Positions 28,186 to 40,907 of a stretch of 64,000 nucleotides of DNA are shown here, piece after piece. The notes beneath the pieces are model-generated. The model saw nothing but the letters and a program-made list of their open reading frames with translations. It ran no database searches and was not told the DNA's origin. Origin of the DNA: Trichoplax adhaerens. Taxonomy: Eukaryota; Placozoa; Uniplacotomia; Trichoplacea; Trichoplacidae. Both the position numbers and the translations under genes were made by a program. Position 1 is the stretch's first letter. Every line of letters begins with the position of its first letter. The stretch covers positions 1,375,407-1,439,406 of the forward strand of contig NW_002060953.1 in the NCBI RefSeq assembly GCF_000150275.1. The letters run 5' to 3'.

Positions 28186-28455
28186 AGTTTGCTAAAATAA
28201 TCATCATTCTAAAACGGAATTCTTTTATTGCTGAATGCCAGCCTAACATTTTTAAAACTTATCGTAATCAAACGAAGAATAAAGCGCATTTTTTCGAAAT
28301 TAAAGTTGATCTTAAAAGACTTTCAAAACTACCGATAATAGACAATTTCTACTATAATCTTGTAAAAGATTTATAATAGTGACATGGAGATTATTGCAGA
28401 TTATTCGGATTATCTTTATCACTATGTCTAGTCTTATACTTCTAGCTATCATAAT
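28186..28455. promoter_or_regulatory. 3' region of receptor 2 with candidate poly(A) signal
   Basis: AATAAA at 28278-28283 is a plausible polyadenylation signal for receptor 2. It is a weak call because the motif is common in DNA this AT-rich. The 64-codon frame across this stretch has no domain. Confidence 0.35.
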
Positions 28456-29290
28456 CAATCATGACAAAGACGAGATCATTACCATTAAATAATGATCAAC
28501 CATAGCGAAGATCGGATCAATATCTGAACGTATTGTTATAAATCTTAAAATAATTTCGCCCAATTTATTGCTTCTTTCATAAATATATACCGATGGTAAG
28601 CTTACTGTAACCATATTCACGATAATAAGCCTTTGAAAATGAAAGAAATCATTTTTTATTATATTATGATCTGGAATTACTTCAGCTACCATACTAGAAA
28701 TTCAATAGTATTAAAAAATAAAATTCAAAGTTAGTTTATTACCAGTAATGTTAAAGGAAATGGTTTATCAAATATTTGAACGATAATTAAATAGGTGGAA
28801 AAAGTAAAGTTATTGTTATTTGATGATTTTACTATGCCTTGGAAAATATCTCTTCCTCTATGCTCTTCAAAGGATGCAAACAAATAGCGTAATTTATTTA
28901 CGTCGAAATTATCAAAAACAATCAACAGCTTTCTATTCTCAATATCACAGAGACATATTCTTGACTAATTTAATATCTTATTTTAAATCGTTTATCTTAC
29001 TTTGTTAATCGATTTTTAACTCAAAAGAAAATCGATGATGTTCATATTTAAGTTTGGAAAAGATTTCATAAAACGAATATCGTAAATTAGCTTATCGGTA
29101 CAAACAAAGCCTTGTATAATCTTGAATATCATTTAGATTGGCGATTGCGATCAGGTTTTGTTATTGTAACTAAATCTTTGCAGTAATCACGGAGTTTATC
29201 TTTTATCCTTTTCTGGCACCAAATTAGCGATTTCATTAGCTTCAATCCATCAGCTATGCGACTACAATTGTAGTTTTCTGTATTAGTAAA
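28456..29290 (-). pseudogene. broken torsin-like AAA+ ATPase relic
   Basis: Seen, reading 5' to 3' on the minus strand: an open stretch with CDIENRKLLIVFDNFD (about 28905-28960), followed by residues ending FSTYLIIVQIF. After a frame change there is PDHNIIKNDFFHF at about 28640-28680. Known: torsins have a Cys-Glu-Asn then hydrophobic Walker B (IFDE-D), a following FIFLSN strand, and later a LIDxNLIDxFxPF motif before the C-terminal lid; the order and spacing here match in outline. Stops and frameshifts interrupt it, the Walker B acid is Asn rather than Glu, and no Walker A is readable. Inference: a decayed copy of an ER-lumenal torsin-type gene. It lies tail-to-tail with receptor 2. A GPCR TM6-TM7 reading of the last part was the main alternative. 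Confidence 0.4.
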
Positions 29291-30529
29291 CGTATAAATG
29301 TTATATTAACTAGCGCTAACGATTTTTAACAAAAAGTAGCTCTAACGGTGTATAGTGCATTAAAATAATTTCAATAAATGGTAAGTATGATGTTATTAAG
29401 CAAGATTTTGATATTATTCATTTAAAATATACTGTATGCTAATTTTGTTTCTATTTAAGCTGTCCTAGTTACTCTCTATATCTCATCTAATTTACTTTTG
29501 GCTATAATTTTTCCATCATCGAGTATATGACATTTATCAGTTTTTCCATTCCAATAATGCAATAAATATGAAATAATGAATCTTTCAATATGATCTTATA
29601 ATATTCCAGTATTATATAGCTAAATACGCTAGATATGAAGATATAATTTCATATCTCAATGCCAGGCAGCTTATTTTTATTTAATGCTGATATTTCAACT
29701 ACCACATTTTACATGCAAAATATAGTGTTTATTGACCTCTTTACTAAGAAGAAAAAACACAGTCATCCTTTATAATTCTTTCATACGAAAATAATAAAGA
29801 CTGATACAAAACATAAAGGACAATTTCTCATGCTATTTAAAAGTAAGAGTGATTACTGATATTTAAATTTGCGTAAGAAAATTTGTATGCATAAAATGTC
29901 AATTCAAAATTTTCCTATTTATTGTGCATATCAAGTTAATAGTTCCTGGAAACAGTATTTACAAGTTATGTACTTTATTCGTAACAGTCTATAATGCAAA
30001 ATGACCGTCAGTAATAATTTAAGCCTACTAAGAAGACTGTTGTCAACAAGAATAAAATCTGCTTTAATACTGGCAACTGAGCACCGTAGAAATGTAATTA
30101 TGATAAGAATTAGTATTTCCTGAAAATGAAATTCATTAATCCTGTTTATTGAAAAAGAGTATAAATTTCAAGCCTATTTTAACTCTTTATATAGGTTTTA
30201 AATTCCAAAGCACATTAATATTTCTTGGTTCTTGTATATTAAACTTCGACGTAATACCAGTAAAAGTGGGATTACATATCGATTTAACATAGACTAAATT
30301 CATGCAAGCCAGCCCAAATTTACACCATATACCATGAATATTTAACATTTTTCAGTGTTATCTGATATACCCGTACATCACCTAATTATTAGCTAACGTA
30401 CGTTCAAACTAATTTACTATAGCTTATTTTCAAATGGCGCTAAGGCGCTTGTGACGGTATTATATGCTGTATTAGGGTAGAAATATCTATGTTAGGATAA
30501 TCCTGTTAGCCTATCCTTATTTAGTTAAC
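29291..30529. other. non-coding AT-rich stretch
   Basis: Nothing was supported. Confidence 0.5.
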
Positions 30530-31560
30530 TTCTAATTTGGATATACTGTGTTTTAATATAGCACTAACTTTTTATGATAGTGACATATATAAACATACTG
30601 AAATTAATAGTTATAATAGGTGTGATAGAGGGTTCGAAGAGTAGGATAATGTGATTGTCATGCAGAGAATTGCACAAGGAGCTTAAGAAAAGAGGATATT
30701 TTATTGTAGATAGTAGTTAGGTACAATGTGATAATTACGGTAGATCAGCGTGGTAGCTGCCGTGAGTAAAGTGTGAATATTAGCTGTGACTAATAATGCA
30801 ACTTAAGAAATCTAAGATAGAAAACGGCGGTATTTATAGCTATTACATTAGAACACATGCAGAGAACATGATTTTAGAATTAGATACAACATATACCATA
30901 ACAGGTTATAGAATAGCAGATAATTGTAGAAAATAGCGAGGACCGTAATAACTAAATGTAGTCAGCCATATTTGAATGTAGCGCAAACAGACTGTAGATA
31001 TGTCTAAATATAAGATCAATATAACATGCCTATATTTAAGAGTAGAATATAGTTTCAATATATTCTAAATACACTACAGTAGGGAATGCAAATCATTTAC
31101 TTGCTGCTCGAATCTTTGCGATTTTAACTTACTTATGGTAGATTGTAAATTATCGTGGAAATGTTCCATGATAGGATATATCGTAATCTGACTATTCTGC
31201 ATTAGTCATCAAATGTCTGTGTTTGTCAATACTGTTGTCTGCATTAAGGGAGCAGTAGCTATAATTAATATCTAATTCAGTAACTGATTCCAAAGTTAAT
31301 CGTACTAATTATGACTCATGAACTATTGAGGAAGAGTATATAAACGCAGTATATCGTGTAATAAGTGGATTCTTAAACTTAGTGATTAACGTAAAATACG
31401 TGGCGTCTAAGGCTTTGTGTTGTCTACTAGTAGAGCAAAAGTGTTTGTGATAGTGCAGATATCGTTCCTTGATACGTGGTGCAAGAAATTGACTTATTGA
31501 TCGTATATTACGTTATCTTGTTGCAAAGCTGTTTTGTGACAGCGCTATGTTCCTTTACGA
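30530..31560 (+). repeat. gene-derived repeat family A, longest copy
   Basis: Seen: the left 100 bases and right 430 bases match 13405-13965, and the middle (30660-31090) matches 22990-23490. At 30820-30933 there is a 38-codon open segment reading ENGGIYSYY, then AENMILELDTTYTITGYRI, before a stop. This resembles a strand of F5/8C-type domains. At about 31340 one frame reads INAVYRVISG, and at about 31505 LRYLVAKLFCDS, both similar to the second half of BACK domains. Inference: a composite relic of BTB-BACK-F5/8C genes that has been copied to several places. No intact frame remains. Confidence 0.5.
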
Positions 31561-34500
31561 AACTTGGCTCTGTAAACATTAATAAAAGTTTTGTTTTTCT
31601 TCTGTTAATCGTTAATCAAACTCATTCACGATAAGTTATTTCTTTTGATAGTATAGTCTATGAATTAATGTAAACTAATTCTGTCTAATGATTCATCACT
31701 TCCATTAACAATTTCCATACCAAAGTTTAATCAAATTCATATAACCACCAAAATGCAAATTTAGTTCAATTGATGAGTCATTTAGCAAAATAAAAAGCAA
31801 AAGAGTCAGACTGGAATAATCAATCGTATTTATTACGAAATTATCTCTTAAAACTAGAAGCACTTTTTGCATCGTTAATGCTAATTCATTTTAAATATTT
31901 TGAAATATTTTAAGCCAGAGATATGATAACTTTATTTAACGTTTATTGATCTAGAAGAGTTTTTTAGAAAGCAAGTGAGAGCAAATCTACAGAATGAGTC
32001 ATAACTAAATAGCACGTCATTACGCTCAATATCAAATGATCATCAATAGCATCAATGTCAACTGTCTTAGGGCAATAGATATAACAAGTGATCGACTACA
32101 CATGTCCTTTATTTAGTATTCTAAAAAATTTCTATCTTGTTTGAAGGATCTATACCTTATTAAAGCCTGATTATTCCAAGCCCTACATGAACAACTATTG
32201 TTACTTCTATAAAAATTCTGTAAATGTATGAAATCCTAGCTAATAGACATATATCAAGTTTTACTGTGAAAAAGCGTTTTTATTTCCCAAAAGGAATTAG
32301 AAAGAGATCTCGATAATGTTAACGTAACATTAGCCCTGTACAATCTCATCAAATAGGCTAAATCAGTAGAGAATATTGCTGTCTTCATCCATAAATAGAT
32401 TACTAGTTAGCCAATACTGTTACTGAAGCATTGGCATTACAAGGCCATTATTGTCCACAATTCTTTACCTATAATTGCTGCTAAATAGAACGTTGTTATA
32501 GAAAAACTTTCTAAATAATTATAATAAATGTTTTCTATTATAAATTTCATTTCATTTGCATAGTCAAGCGCTATTCATCCACTGCTTAAGTTGCCATAAT
32601 AGCTATTGTACTTATTATAATTTTATTGATATATTTATTAAGATAGTATAGTAATAAACGATAATATGGCGTCATCTAAATGACGAGAAAAACCATTTAA
32701 GAAAAATAAACATACAAGATTCATTCTTACATAAATTAATTATCTAGAAAAGATTGGCGCCATCCTTTCTATCTTTCAATGGCAGCAAAGGTCATAAAGA
32801 GCTAAAAGAAAAATTAAAATTCTACTTTATCTAGTTTCCATTTGACCTAATGTTAATTAATACGGAAACGAGACCGTTATAAAATGAGGCCGTAACGAGA
32901 TTTGAAGGACCATCTAAGTAGTTACTGGTAATATTATTATTATTGTTGTCTGAAACAAGCTTCATTCAGTAATGTTTCTAGCAATTTCTTCGCTTTATTT
33001 CCATCACTCTCTATTCTATCTACTAAATTTGACGATTATAAATACAGTAAATTGGAATGAGTAATGAAAAAGTTTAGTATCACGAAAGTAATCTTCCGGC
33101 CGTGTACATTATTGTTAAGTTCTATACATGTTTATATGCAATTGTTAAACCATTTAAGTATTGTATCTATCACCTCCAAGGAGGTTAAATAGAAATTACA
33201 AATCTAAGTTTATATGAAATATCTTAGTAAGATAGTTTAATTTATGTTTGTTAAACTATTATTAAGAATTGATTAATTTAACACTAATACCGTAAAATTA
33301 ATAGGATTAGGTAGTGTTGAATCTGTGCAGATGGGTGCCAAATATTTCCTTAAGAATAAATATGGTCGTTTCAAATTTATTCGATCTTATTATACTAATA
33401 ATTTTTTCGACTCTGCAATCACTATGTAATCAAGATTAACCATGAATTATTGTTTTGATAAGTATTTAAGACCCACTAATGCAGTAAATTTTAAATAATA
33501 CTCGTCAATTAATATAGAGTTATGTAGGATTTTGGTCAAGTATTTAATAATTTAGTCAATCTTAATCTTAATGGCTTCTTCAGTAAATACACTAAGGCTT
33601 CAATCAATTACGAGCATCCTATTTTAAGCCTTTTGCTTTCAGTAGTACTATTAAAGCTTCCTTAGTTTCGCCTGTATTTTGAATAGGGTTTCTTTACTAA
33701 ATTATGTTTTCAACCAAAACCTACGACAATAATTCTCTATAGCTTAGGATATAATACAATTATATAACACATATTAATTAAGATATAAGCTAACGAGTAC
33801 GATAGCTTTCAAGAATATGAAAAGTGTAGTGTAGATAGTCTAATGAAATATATTGTCCATAAACCAATTAATGCGTATTATATCTAAGTTAGATTTTTAG
33901 GATTTTGTTGCCTTACGAATATTTCAGAGTCTAGAATTCGAAGTTCATTTTAAATGCATGAGGCTACATTGGAATTCCATTTGAATGAACATCGAAACAA
34001 TTTTGTTTCCAGATTTTTTATGCATACAAACAGATTACAGATCTGAACTATACCGATTGTGTAAGTAACTTTAAGCAGCAATAAAAATATAATGCTTTAT
34101 GAATGATAGTAAGAGAAATCTGACCTATAAACAGTAATTGTACGAAGTGGAAACTTACACCAAGATCGAAAATTACGATCCTGCAAGACTATAATAGGAC
34201 GAAAATAATAAATAAGGATACATCTGAACAGCTTCTGAGCGTTGTTTCCAAAGCAAGATTTGAAAAATCTTTATCCGTATTTGTAGTATTTACTTCTAAA
34301 TTCGGTATAGTTCATTTTTAGTGAAACATTAATTTCCACTAGACTGTAACATTAATTTTAATATGCTTAACTTATATTTAACAATTTACACGGTGGAAAT
34401 CTCGAAGTCTCAAGCTGGATTATACCGTAGTATTGCCCTTACATAGATGTAACATATTATTATGAATCTTTCGTATCTATAAGTAATTTCCTCCAGCTGT

Positions 34501-35519
34501 GCTCTTATTATTATAAAAGCTATCTTCTTTTGCCTATCTCATCAGTTAGTTCTGGTATTTACACGGTAAGCTTGCACGCTTTGCCTATTCTACACCACTA
34601 TAGTTATTCGACTAGTCATGTCATTACTTGCTCGATAATCTTTTATGATTATTCTCTTGCACTAGCTCAATAAAGACTACTCTTCCGTTAACTATTCTAT
34701 TGTACTTTATTACGGATAATGCCGAACTCTCAACCGTCCAAAACATCACAGTACTTAGGTGCAGTAATCCTTAATAATGTTAAAAGAAATTTTATTTCTA
34801 TGCGCGAAATCACTGTTAGCTATAGTTTTGAATATTAGAATATATAAATTTCAGTATTAGATCAACATCTAAAAACAGCAATTTCTGTGGCCTTTTTATC
34901 AAATCACCTAGTTAATCAAAACAAATTATTTTTAAATTATTGTTAATATAGTATTATCATCCATTGCAAGCAAACTATTAGATATAGAGTATCAATCCAT
35001 CATTAAATTAATCGAGATACTAACTTCTTACGTGAGTATTCAAAAAATAATATTCTTGGGGTGCTATAAGCTTTCAATGTACTGTCGATCACAAATATAA
35101 ATGCAAAGCAAAGAGTAATAAGAGAATACTAGCAATTTATATAAGAAGCCAACTTGGGTGGATAATTTTCTTCAGTCATATTAAATAATACATTAATGCA
35201 ATATTTTCTTATTTTCTTACAAATGATATCAATATAATAAATTTATAGCTATATACTTTACATATCTAATTCAGACTTAAATTTTTATTTCCAATATAAT
35301 ACATGTAAATTAACTAGCAGTAATGGTTTAAATTTTTAATAGGGTTTCGTGAATAATAAATAATCCCTATAATAAGCTAGAATAATTAATTATCATTCTA
35401 TATTAAATGAAGTATTTATTTTTGAACAATATTTCTTTTACTGGCCCAAAAATAAATTTCTTTAAGAAAATTTTAGTAGTACTATCTCCAAATAATTAAA
35501 TATTGGATATTATATGCGT
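31561..35519. other. non-coding AT-rich stretch
   Basis: No coding frame of note was seen in about 4 kb. A short perfect palindrome-like CCTCCAAGGAGG occurs at about 33174. Confidence 0.45.
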
Positions 35520-36080
35520 GTGATAAAATCAGATCAGGAAAATTCCAAAATTGTAGAAAATTAAAACTCTGTTGGATCTAGTGCAAAGACGAGCTACACA
35601 CGGCTCTACTCTTGCCGAATAAGACTACTGAAAGACTTGTAGAAAGAACGGTGAGATAATCTAATGTCTCCTGCTTTTATGCTCTATATAGCCTTCGCGC
35701 CTACAATCGACATAGCAGCTTTCTGCTATATTTTACGCACACTCAGCTTATTATTGGTCATAAGACTTTACAGCAAAACATCATTAATTCAATATGGAAA
35801 TAATTACAGTACTTTCGGAGACATTATTCCTACCACTCAAGTACAACGAACTAAGCATATCCTAACATATAATTTTCAACTCTATTCTACCTTTAATCTT
35901 ATTAGTGAGCTCATCATCTTAATGTACATAGTCATCTGCACTCTAGCATAGAGTCTATCCTTACAGTCTATAATTTTAGGCTACTAAATATTTATCATAA
36001 GATAAATATAAAAAAGACACTGTCATACATCATACTAAACATGGCTAATATTCTGCAATCACAACGCTAAGTTACTTTAC
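35520..36080 (+). repeat. dispersed repeat family B, copy 3
   Basis: Aligns with 4376-4925 and 7895-8450 throughout. TTAATTCAATATGGAAATAA at about 35784 matches their central block, and AGTCATCTGCACTCTAGCAT at about 35929 matches the later one. A 95-codon frame at 35664-35951 contains SLIQYGNNYST and DIIPTTQ, as in the other copies. A deletion at the end of the shared block shifts the frame, which is why this one runs longer. Decayed; function unknown. Confidence 0.65.
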
Positions 36081-39000
36081 AATATGAAATTTTGATATTC
36101 ATATAAGTTCTAGCATTTGTCCTACAGACGATTGTAGCCAAATGCAACTGAAGTTTTAAAGTTCGATTTAATTTTAATTGAGAAAATAGTCTCTCGTAAT
36201 ACCAAGGCTGCATCTTCATAAATTTTTTGGCGGTAAAAATTTATTATGAGTTTGACATAAGCGATTTAAGCTGTCAATAATAGTTATATTTCTGCTATTA
36301 AAAGTAAAGTAGGCTAAATTAAAGCTCCGTTATATTACTGATGCATTACTTAGCATGCAATATAGTACAAGAACTTTATCAGCTAGATTCGAATACTAAT
36401 TACTCCCGTAATCACCGCTCGCCGGATTTTAAAAAGTTAAGTTTGGATTGGGGTCGGATTCACAAAAGCAAATTTTTAAATTTCATATTGGAATAATATC
36501 AATTGTAAATAAAACTGTATTATGGATTTCGGAATAGATAAGCTGCTGTAATTTGGTATTATCAACAGTATTTGTTGTATGCTCTAAACTAGTACCGTTG
36601 TAAATATGCACGGATATCACCTTACAGTAAAATATACGATACGATAATTATATTCGTACTTAATATGATAAGAGAACTATATGAAGTCAGGTGATCTGAC
36701 TTATCTGTAAAAAAGGAGCTAGTAGCCGAAAGACTGTACATACTTATAACTGTGCATGTCATTGCAAAGGGGCTCTCTCGAAGGCTTCTGGTGTGAAGAG
36801 ATACTCTTTAAGTAGCGAAGTTCTCGAGATATCGATTGTGGTGAGCATTAGTGGTATATGACCTCTTGCATTGCTAGGAGTAGTTTTAATTTGATTTGGA
36901 TAGAAGTTAATAAACATAACTTGTAAAGATTACAAAAGTATTACTTCATCCCTGAATCTTTACCAGGAAACCTCGACGTCAAACCACATTTACATATATA
37001 TATACATTAAGGGCGACAATTACAACATAAGCTGAATTATCTTAGGATTTCGGAGTGTAAGAGAAGGAAATTGCAAAATACTGATTACCAGTATACTTAT
37101 AAATAAGTTAAATTTCATGGCGAAATACGAGTACAAAGTTCAAGATAATTTTACTTGGCAGGCTGATTCATAATCCCACCTACGTTGATATATTTTCCTA
37201 CGAAGTTCAAGTAAGAATTCAAATAATTACACTATCATATTTGAACTTATTGCTCATAATTTCTAAACTAAGCAATTATGGTCCGTTAATGACATCACTC
37301 AAATTATCGTGGAGCTCGTTTCAGTCTTCACATGTAATTTTTCATATCCTATTTATTTCACAAAAACATTAAGCTAAATTTTATTTCTAAATTTCTTCCA
37401 TGAATTAGCATTGAAGGAATAAAGAATATATGGAATTAAAAAATTTTCTCTACTTTAAATAGTGGCAAGATAAATCGTTCACGAATGTTATAAAAGGATG
37501 GTGAAAGACATTCCGATTCTAACCATATATTAAGGTAAAAATATTTCAGATACGGTAGCTAATCACGGCTCTATAGTAAATCCTAAACTAAAATCGCATT
37601 AAATAGTAAGTATTAGATTAATCAACTAGGGAATAATGAAAGAAAATTTCTTTAGTGGTCCTCAGATTAACTTCTTATAACTGCATCGATTGATTTCGTC
37701 AGTTAAAATGACGATACACAATAAAATTGAAAATGATCTAATTGCTATAGAATTTGATCTGACTTTTAGTTCTTATAGATGCGATACGAAATATTTAATA
37801 TGATGATATAAAATAAAATTCTAAATGATCTAAATATTGGAGACAGTGGTTCGATTTTTAATTGCTAATGATGAAATATAGAATATTTAGGCTTCAGTAA
37901 ATATATTCGGTAGCAATCTATAAATTAACGTATTTTATGGTTTCTTGTTGAAAAAAGCGAAGATGAAACCTTGAAATTAAAGCTTAACTATGCAACTAGA
38001 AGACTAAATAGAATTTCGATCATCTTGGTCTTCCAAATTCTTTATAATTCTACAAATAGTCATGGAAATTAAACTTGTAAATAGTCTAAGTATATCGCAA
38101 TGCCATTATTCATGCCCAGAGCAAAGGATCTAAATAAAAAGTTAGGATAGGGCTAATTCTAGAGTAGATATCAAATATGAATAATTAATACCAGAATACA
38201 GCGGCATAAATACTATTAGGATATAGTTAATTTTCAAAGTTATACTGCTGAATACAAAATTGTGGAATAACAATCGTCTGCCAGTAATTCACTTATTTGT
38301 ACCGTGAAACTGCATATTGAAGTCATAGTTTATCGAATATAAACTACTTAGCTAATCATGAAATCCAGATGCTTAGAACAGAATAGATACTATCCTATTT
38401 TTCCAATACATGATGTAATACTTAAATATCAATTATCGTTATGAAAGTGCCATAACAAGTGCGATAAATTTTATCAGCTGCTAATACAACACCGTATCAC
38501 GAAAGATTTAATTGTAGCATTGCCTAAGTGCATGTTCTATATACGAACTACTAGTATTATGCATTAATTCAGCTTGAATGATTTTACTGCAAGTTTAAAA
38601 ACAATTGTCATCCAGAATGTAATGTTGTTACGTATACTATAGGCTGCAGAGATACAACTTTAAACACTAAAGTTAGACTAATTTTGCACATCTTCACCAT
38701 ATGAATACGGTCCACTACATGTTTTTCATGAGTGATACGCAATAATTATATCTATCATTTGTTATGACACCCAAGTAGCTATATTATTGTGCCTATGGCA
38801 ACTAGCCTTCTAATCTTTCAAGAAATATTTCAATATTGAATATGATTAGAATCAATATTAGGGAATCGTTGTCATCAACATATAGCAAAATACGAGTAGT
38901 GTAGGCTGTAAACAAATTAATAAAAGAAATTTTGAAACATAACGTCCAGTAACCCATTAATCGTACTATTTATCTGCTACTAAGAGTTTGTGTGAAAGGA

Positions 39001-39914
39001 ATAGAAAACTACCTGAAGCAAGTATGCATTGAAATTAGTTGGAGCGATTTACTTTCAGTTAATTCTAAAAAAACTAGTTGGAATACTTGTCTTCGTGATT
39101 TAGAAATAATTGTCATTCCATAACCACTCTAGTAATATGCTATCCATTAAATAGCGGTAAACACTTTTACATATGATCTCAAAATTCAACGTCAAAGGCT
39201 ACCCGAGACTACGTCTGCTATAATAATCTTTGATCATGTTTTAGAAAATCGCCCATTACAAGCTATAGAGTAGCTAACTAATTACTTCTCGCCCATTGTT
39301 AGCGTGTCAATTACTTACTTATATTTCTATAGAGCATTATTATGTCCTTTAATCATGTTCTATTTAGCAATTTGCATGATGAAACCTTTGTGAAGAAGAT
39401 AAAGCCTTAGATACTATTATTGCCTTGGCCTTTGTCATTGTTGTGTAAAATGCTATTTATTTGCCGTTTACGTCAAAATCTTTCTAACATCTTCGATTGT
39501 ATTGACATACGAGACTTACACGCTATTCTAGCGTTAGCCTTGCCTTTAGTCCCATTAGATAAATTACTGGACGCGTAAATTAAGATTTATATAGCCCGCT
39601 GCGAGCTTTACAATTGTTGTAGACCCCAAGATATCTAATTTCAAACAACTAGCAAATACACAACTATTCATAGCGATTTCTTAAAAGTAGAGAATAACAT
39701 AACCTAAATACATCAAAATTCAAGAAAACAACAACATTTAACTTTGGCAACCATATTATAATTCTAGGCAAACATAAAATTACAAGATCAAAACTACCTG
39801 TTGTACTTTAACGGCAAATAGGCTACTTCACGACTTTGTTACGCTATTCCCCTCACTACTGATCATGCTAACAATCAAAAAAGATCGTAACACAAAATAA
39901 TAACTACGTGTAAA
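36081..39914. other. non-coding stretch upstream of receptor 3
   Basis: A somewhat GC-richer segment at about 36700-36900 may be old coding sequence, but I could not identify it. The last 250 bases should contain the receptor 3 promoter and 5' UTR. Confidence 0.4.
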
Positions 39915-40907
39915 ATGACGACAAAGTTTATTTATCCCGTGGACAAAACGATTATTTGGAGTACAATCAGTGGGATCACCATTTTAACCAACTCGTATAT
40001 GTTAATCTTAATATGTCGGAAAAATAGATTATGGTCGTCGATTAACGCCATCTTGGCAAGCATGTTTACTGCTGGTATATTATTTGGATCTATCTATTTA
40101 ATACCTAGATTCGCCTATGGAAATTTGATGGAATTAGGTTCATTTTGCCACCTCGTAATCTCGTTTGGTCAAGCATTAAGTGTCATTTTTATGTTACATC
40201 AGTGTTTAGTATGTCTAGACCGTTATTTGGCAGTTCTTTCCCCACTTAAATATCGTCTATATACTGACAATAAAATCGTAATTACGGTTGTCTTATTGAT
40301 CTGGTTACTAGCTTTTACTGGTGCTTCTATTCCATTAATGACATTTAGCCCAATTCAAGGACCAATTTGTAATCTAACAACGCAACATGTGGAGGCTGAA
40401 ACAGTATTTTTATTTACGTTGTTGGGTGCATTATTTTTTCTACCTTTACTGGTTATATTAATAACTTACGCTCACATTATTCATATTTTTAACCATCGTG
40501 ATCCTTTAGTTTTACCTGTACATCAAAATAGTACAAAATTAAGCTTCTTACAGAAAAATCGTAAACTAGTAATGAATGTTGCTATTATAACATCAGTATT
40601 AATTGTAATGTGGTGCCCTTATGTTACAATTGTTTTAATATATAGGGTTAAAACAAGCTATTCTCCTTTTGAACTGACAGTTATAAACATTGTTCAGTAT
40701 TTCGCTTTCAGTTATCCTGCAGTATCGCCACTACTTTATGCCTATAACATGAAGAGTTTAAGACGGGAAGTTATTAAAGATTACAACGCTTTCTGTTGCA
40801 ACAGACAACGTCGACGAGTGCATACTGAATTATCAATACGTCAGTCCAATATATCTAATGTTAATCATACAAATTTAGCGAGAAAGTTTCCTCCAGAATT
40901 AGATTAA
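39915..40907 (+). CDS. class A GPCR, intronless (receptor 3)
   Basis: A 330-residue seven-helix membrane receptor, ligand unknown. Seen: a very short N terminus without sequon; N26 (1.50); TM2 block ASMFTAG with G54 at 2.50 instead of Asp; C78 (3.25) with C152 in ECL2, followed by sequon N153-L-T. D102-R103-Y104 is intact. W130, P177 and Y185, and W233-C-P235 in TM6 are kept. TM7 has S271-P-L-L-Y275 (Asn of NPxxY changed to Ser). His95-Gln96 occupy 3.42-3.43. C294-C295 after helix 8 is a candidate palmitoylation site, followed by a basic run QRRRV. ATG has A at -3. Closest in motif pattern to receptors 1 and 5. Confidence 0.95.
   Translation: MTTKFIYPVDKTIIWSTISGITILTNSYMLILICRKNRLWSSINAILASMFTAGILFGSIYLIPRFAYGNLMELGSFCHLVISFGQALSVIFMLHQCLVCLDRYLAVLSPLKYRLYTDNKIVITVVLLIWLLAFTGASIPLMTFSPIQGPICNLTTQHVEAETVFLFTLLGALFFLPLLVILITYAHIIHIFNHRDPLVLPVHQNSTKLSFLQKNRKLVMNVAIITSVLIVMWCPYVTIVLIYRVKTSYSPFELTVINIVQYFAFSYPAVSPLLYAYNMKSLRREVIKDYNAFCCNRQRRRVHTELSIRQSNISNVNHTNLARKFPPELD

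Noticed and set aside
28459-28692. GPCR TM6-TM7 remnant on the minus strand
   Set aside because: A DPIF motif and nearby residues resemble receptor 1, but the upstream Walker B-like and PDHNIIKND segments fit a torsin-like ATPase better.
4516-36080. Family B repeats as nuclear copies of mitochondrial nad1
   Set aside because: Some hydrophobic stretches and a YG-x-x-x-x-x-D pattern recall NADH dehydrogenase subunit 1, but the diagnostic conserved segments are missing and any AT-rich hydrophobic frame would look similar.
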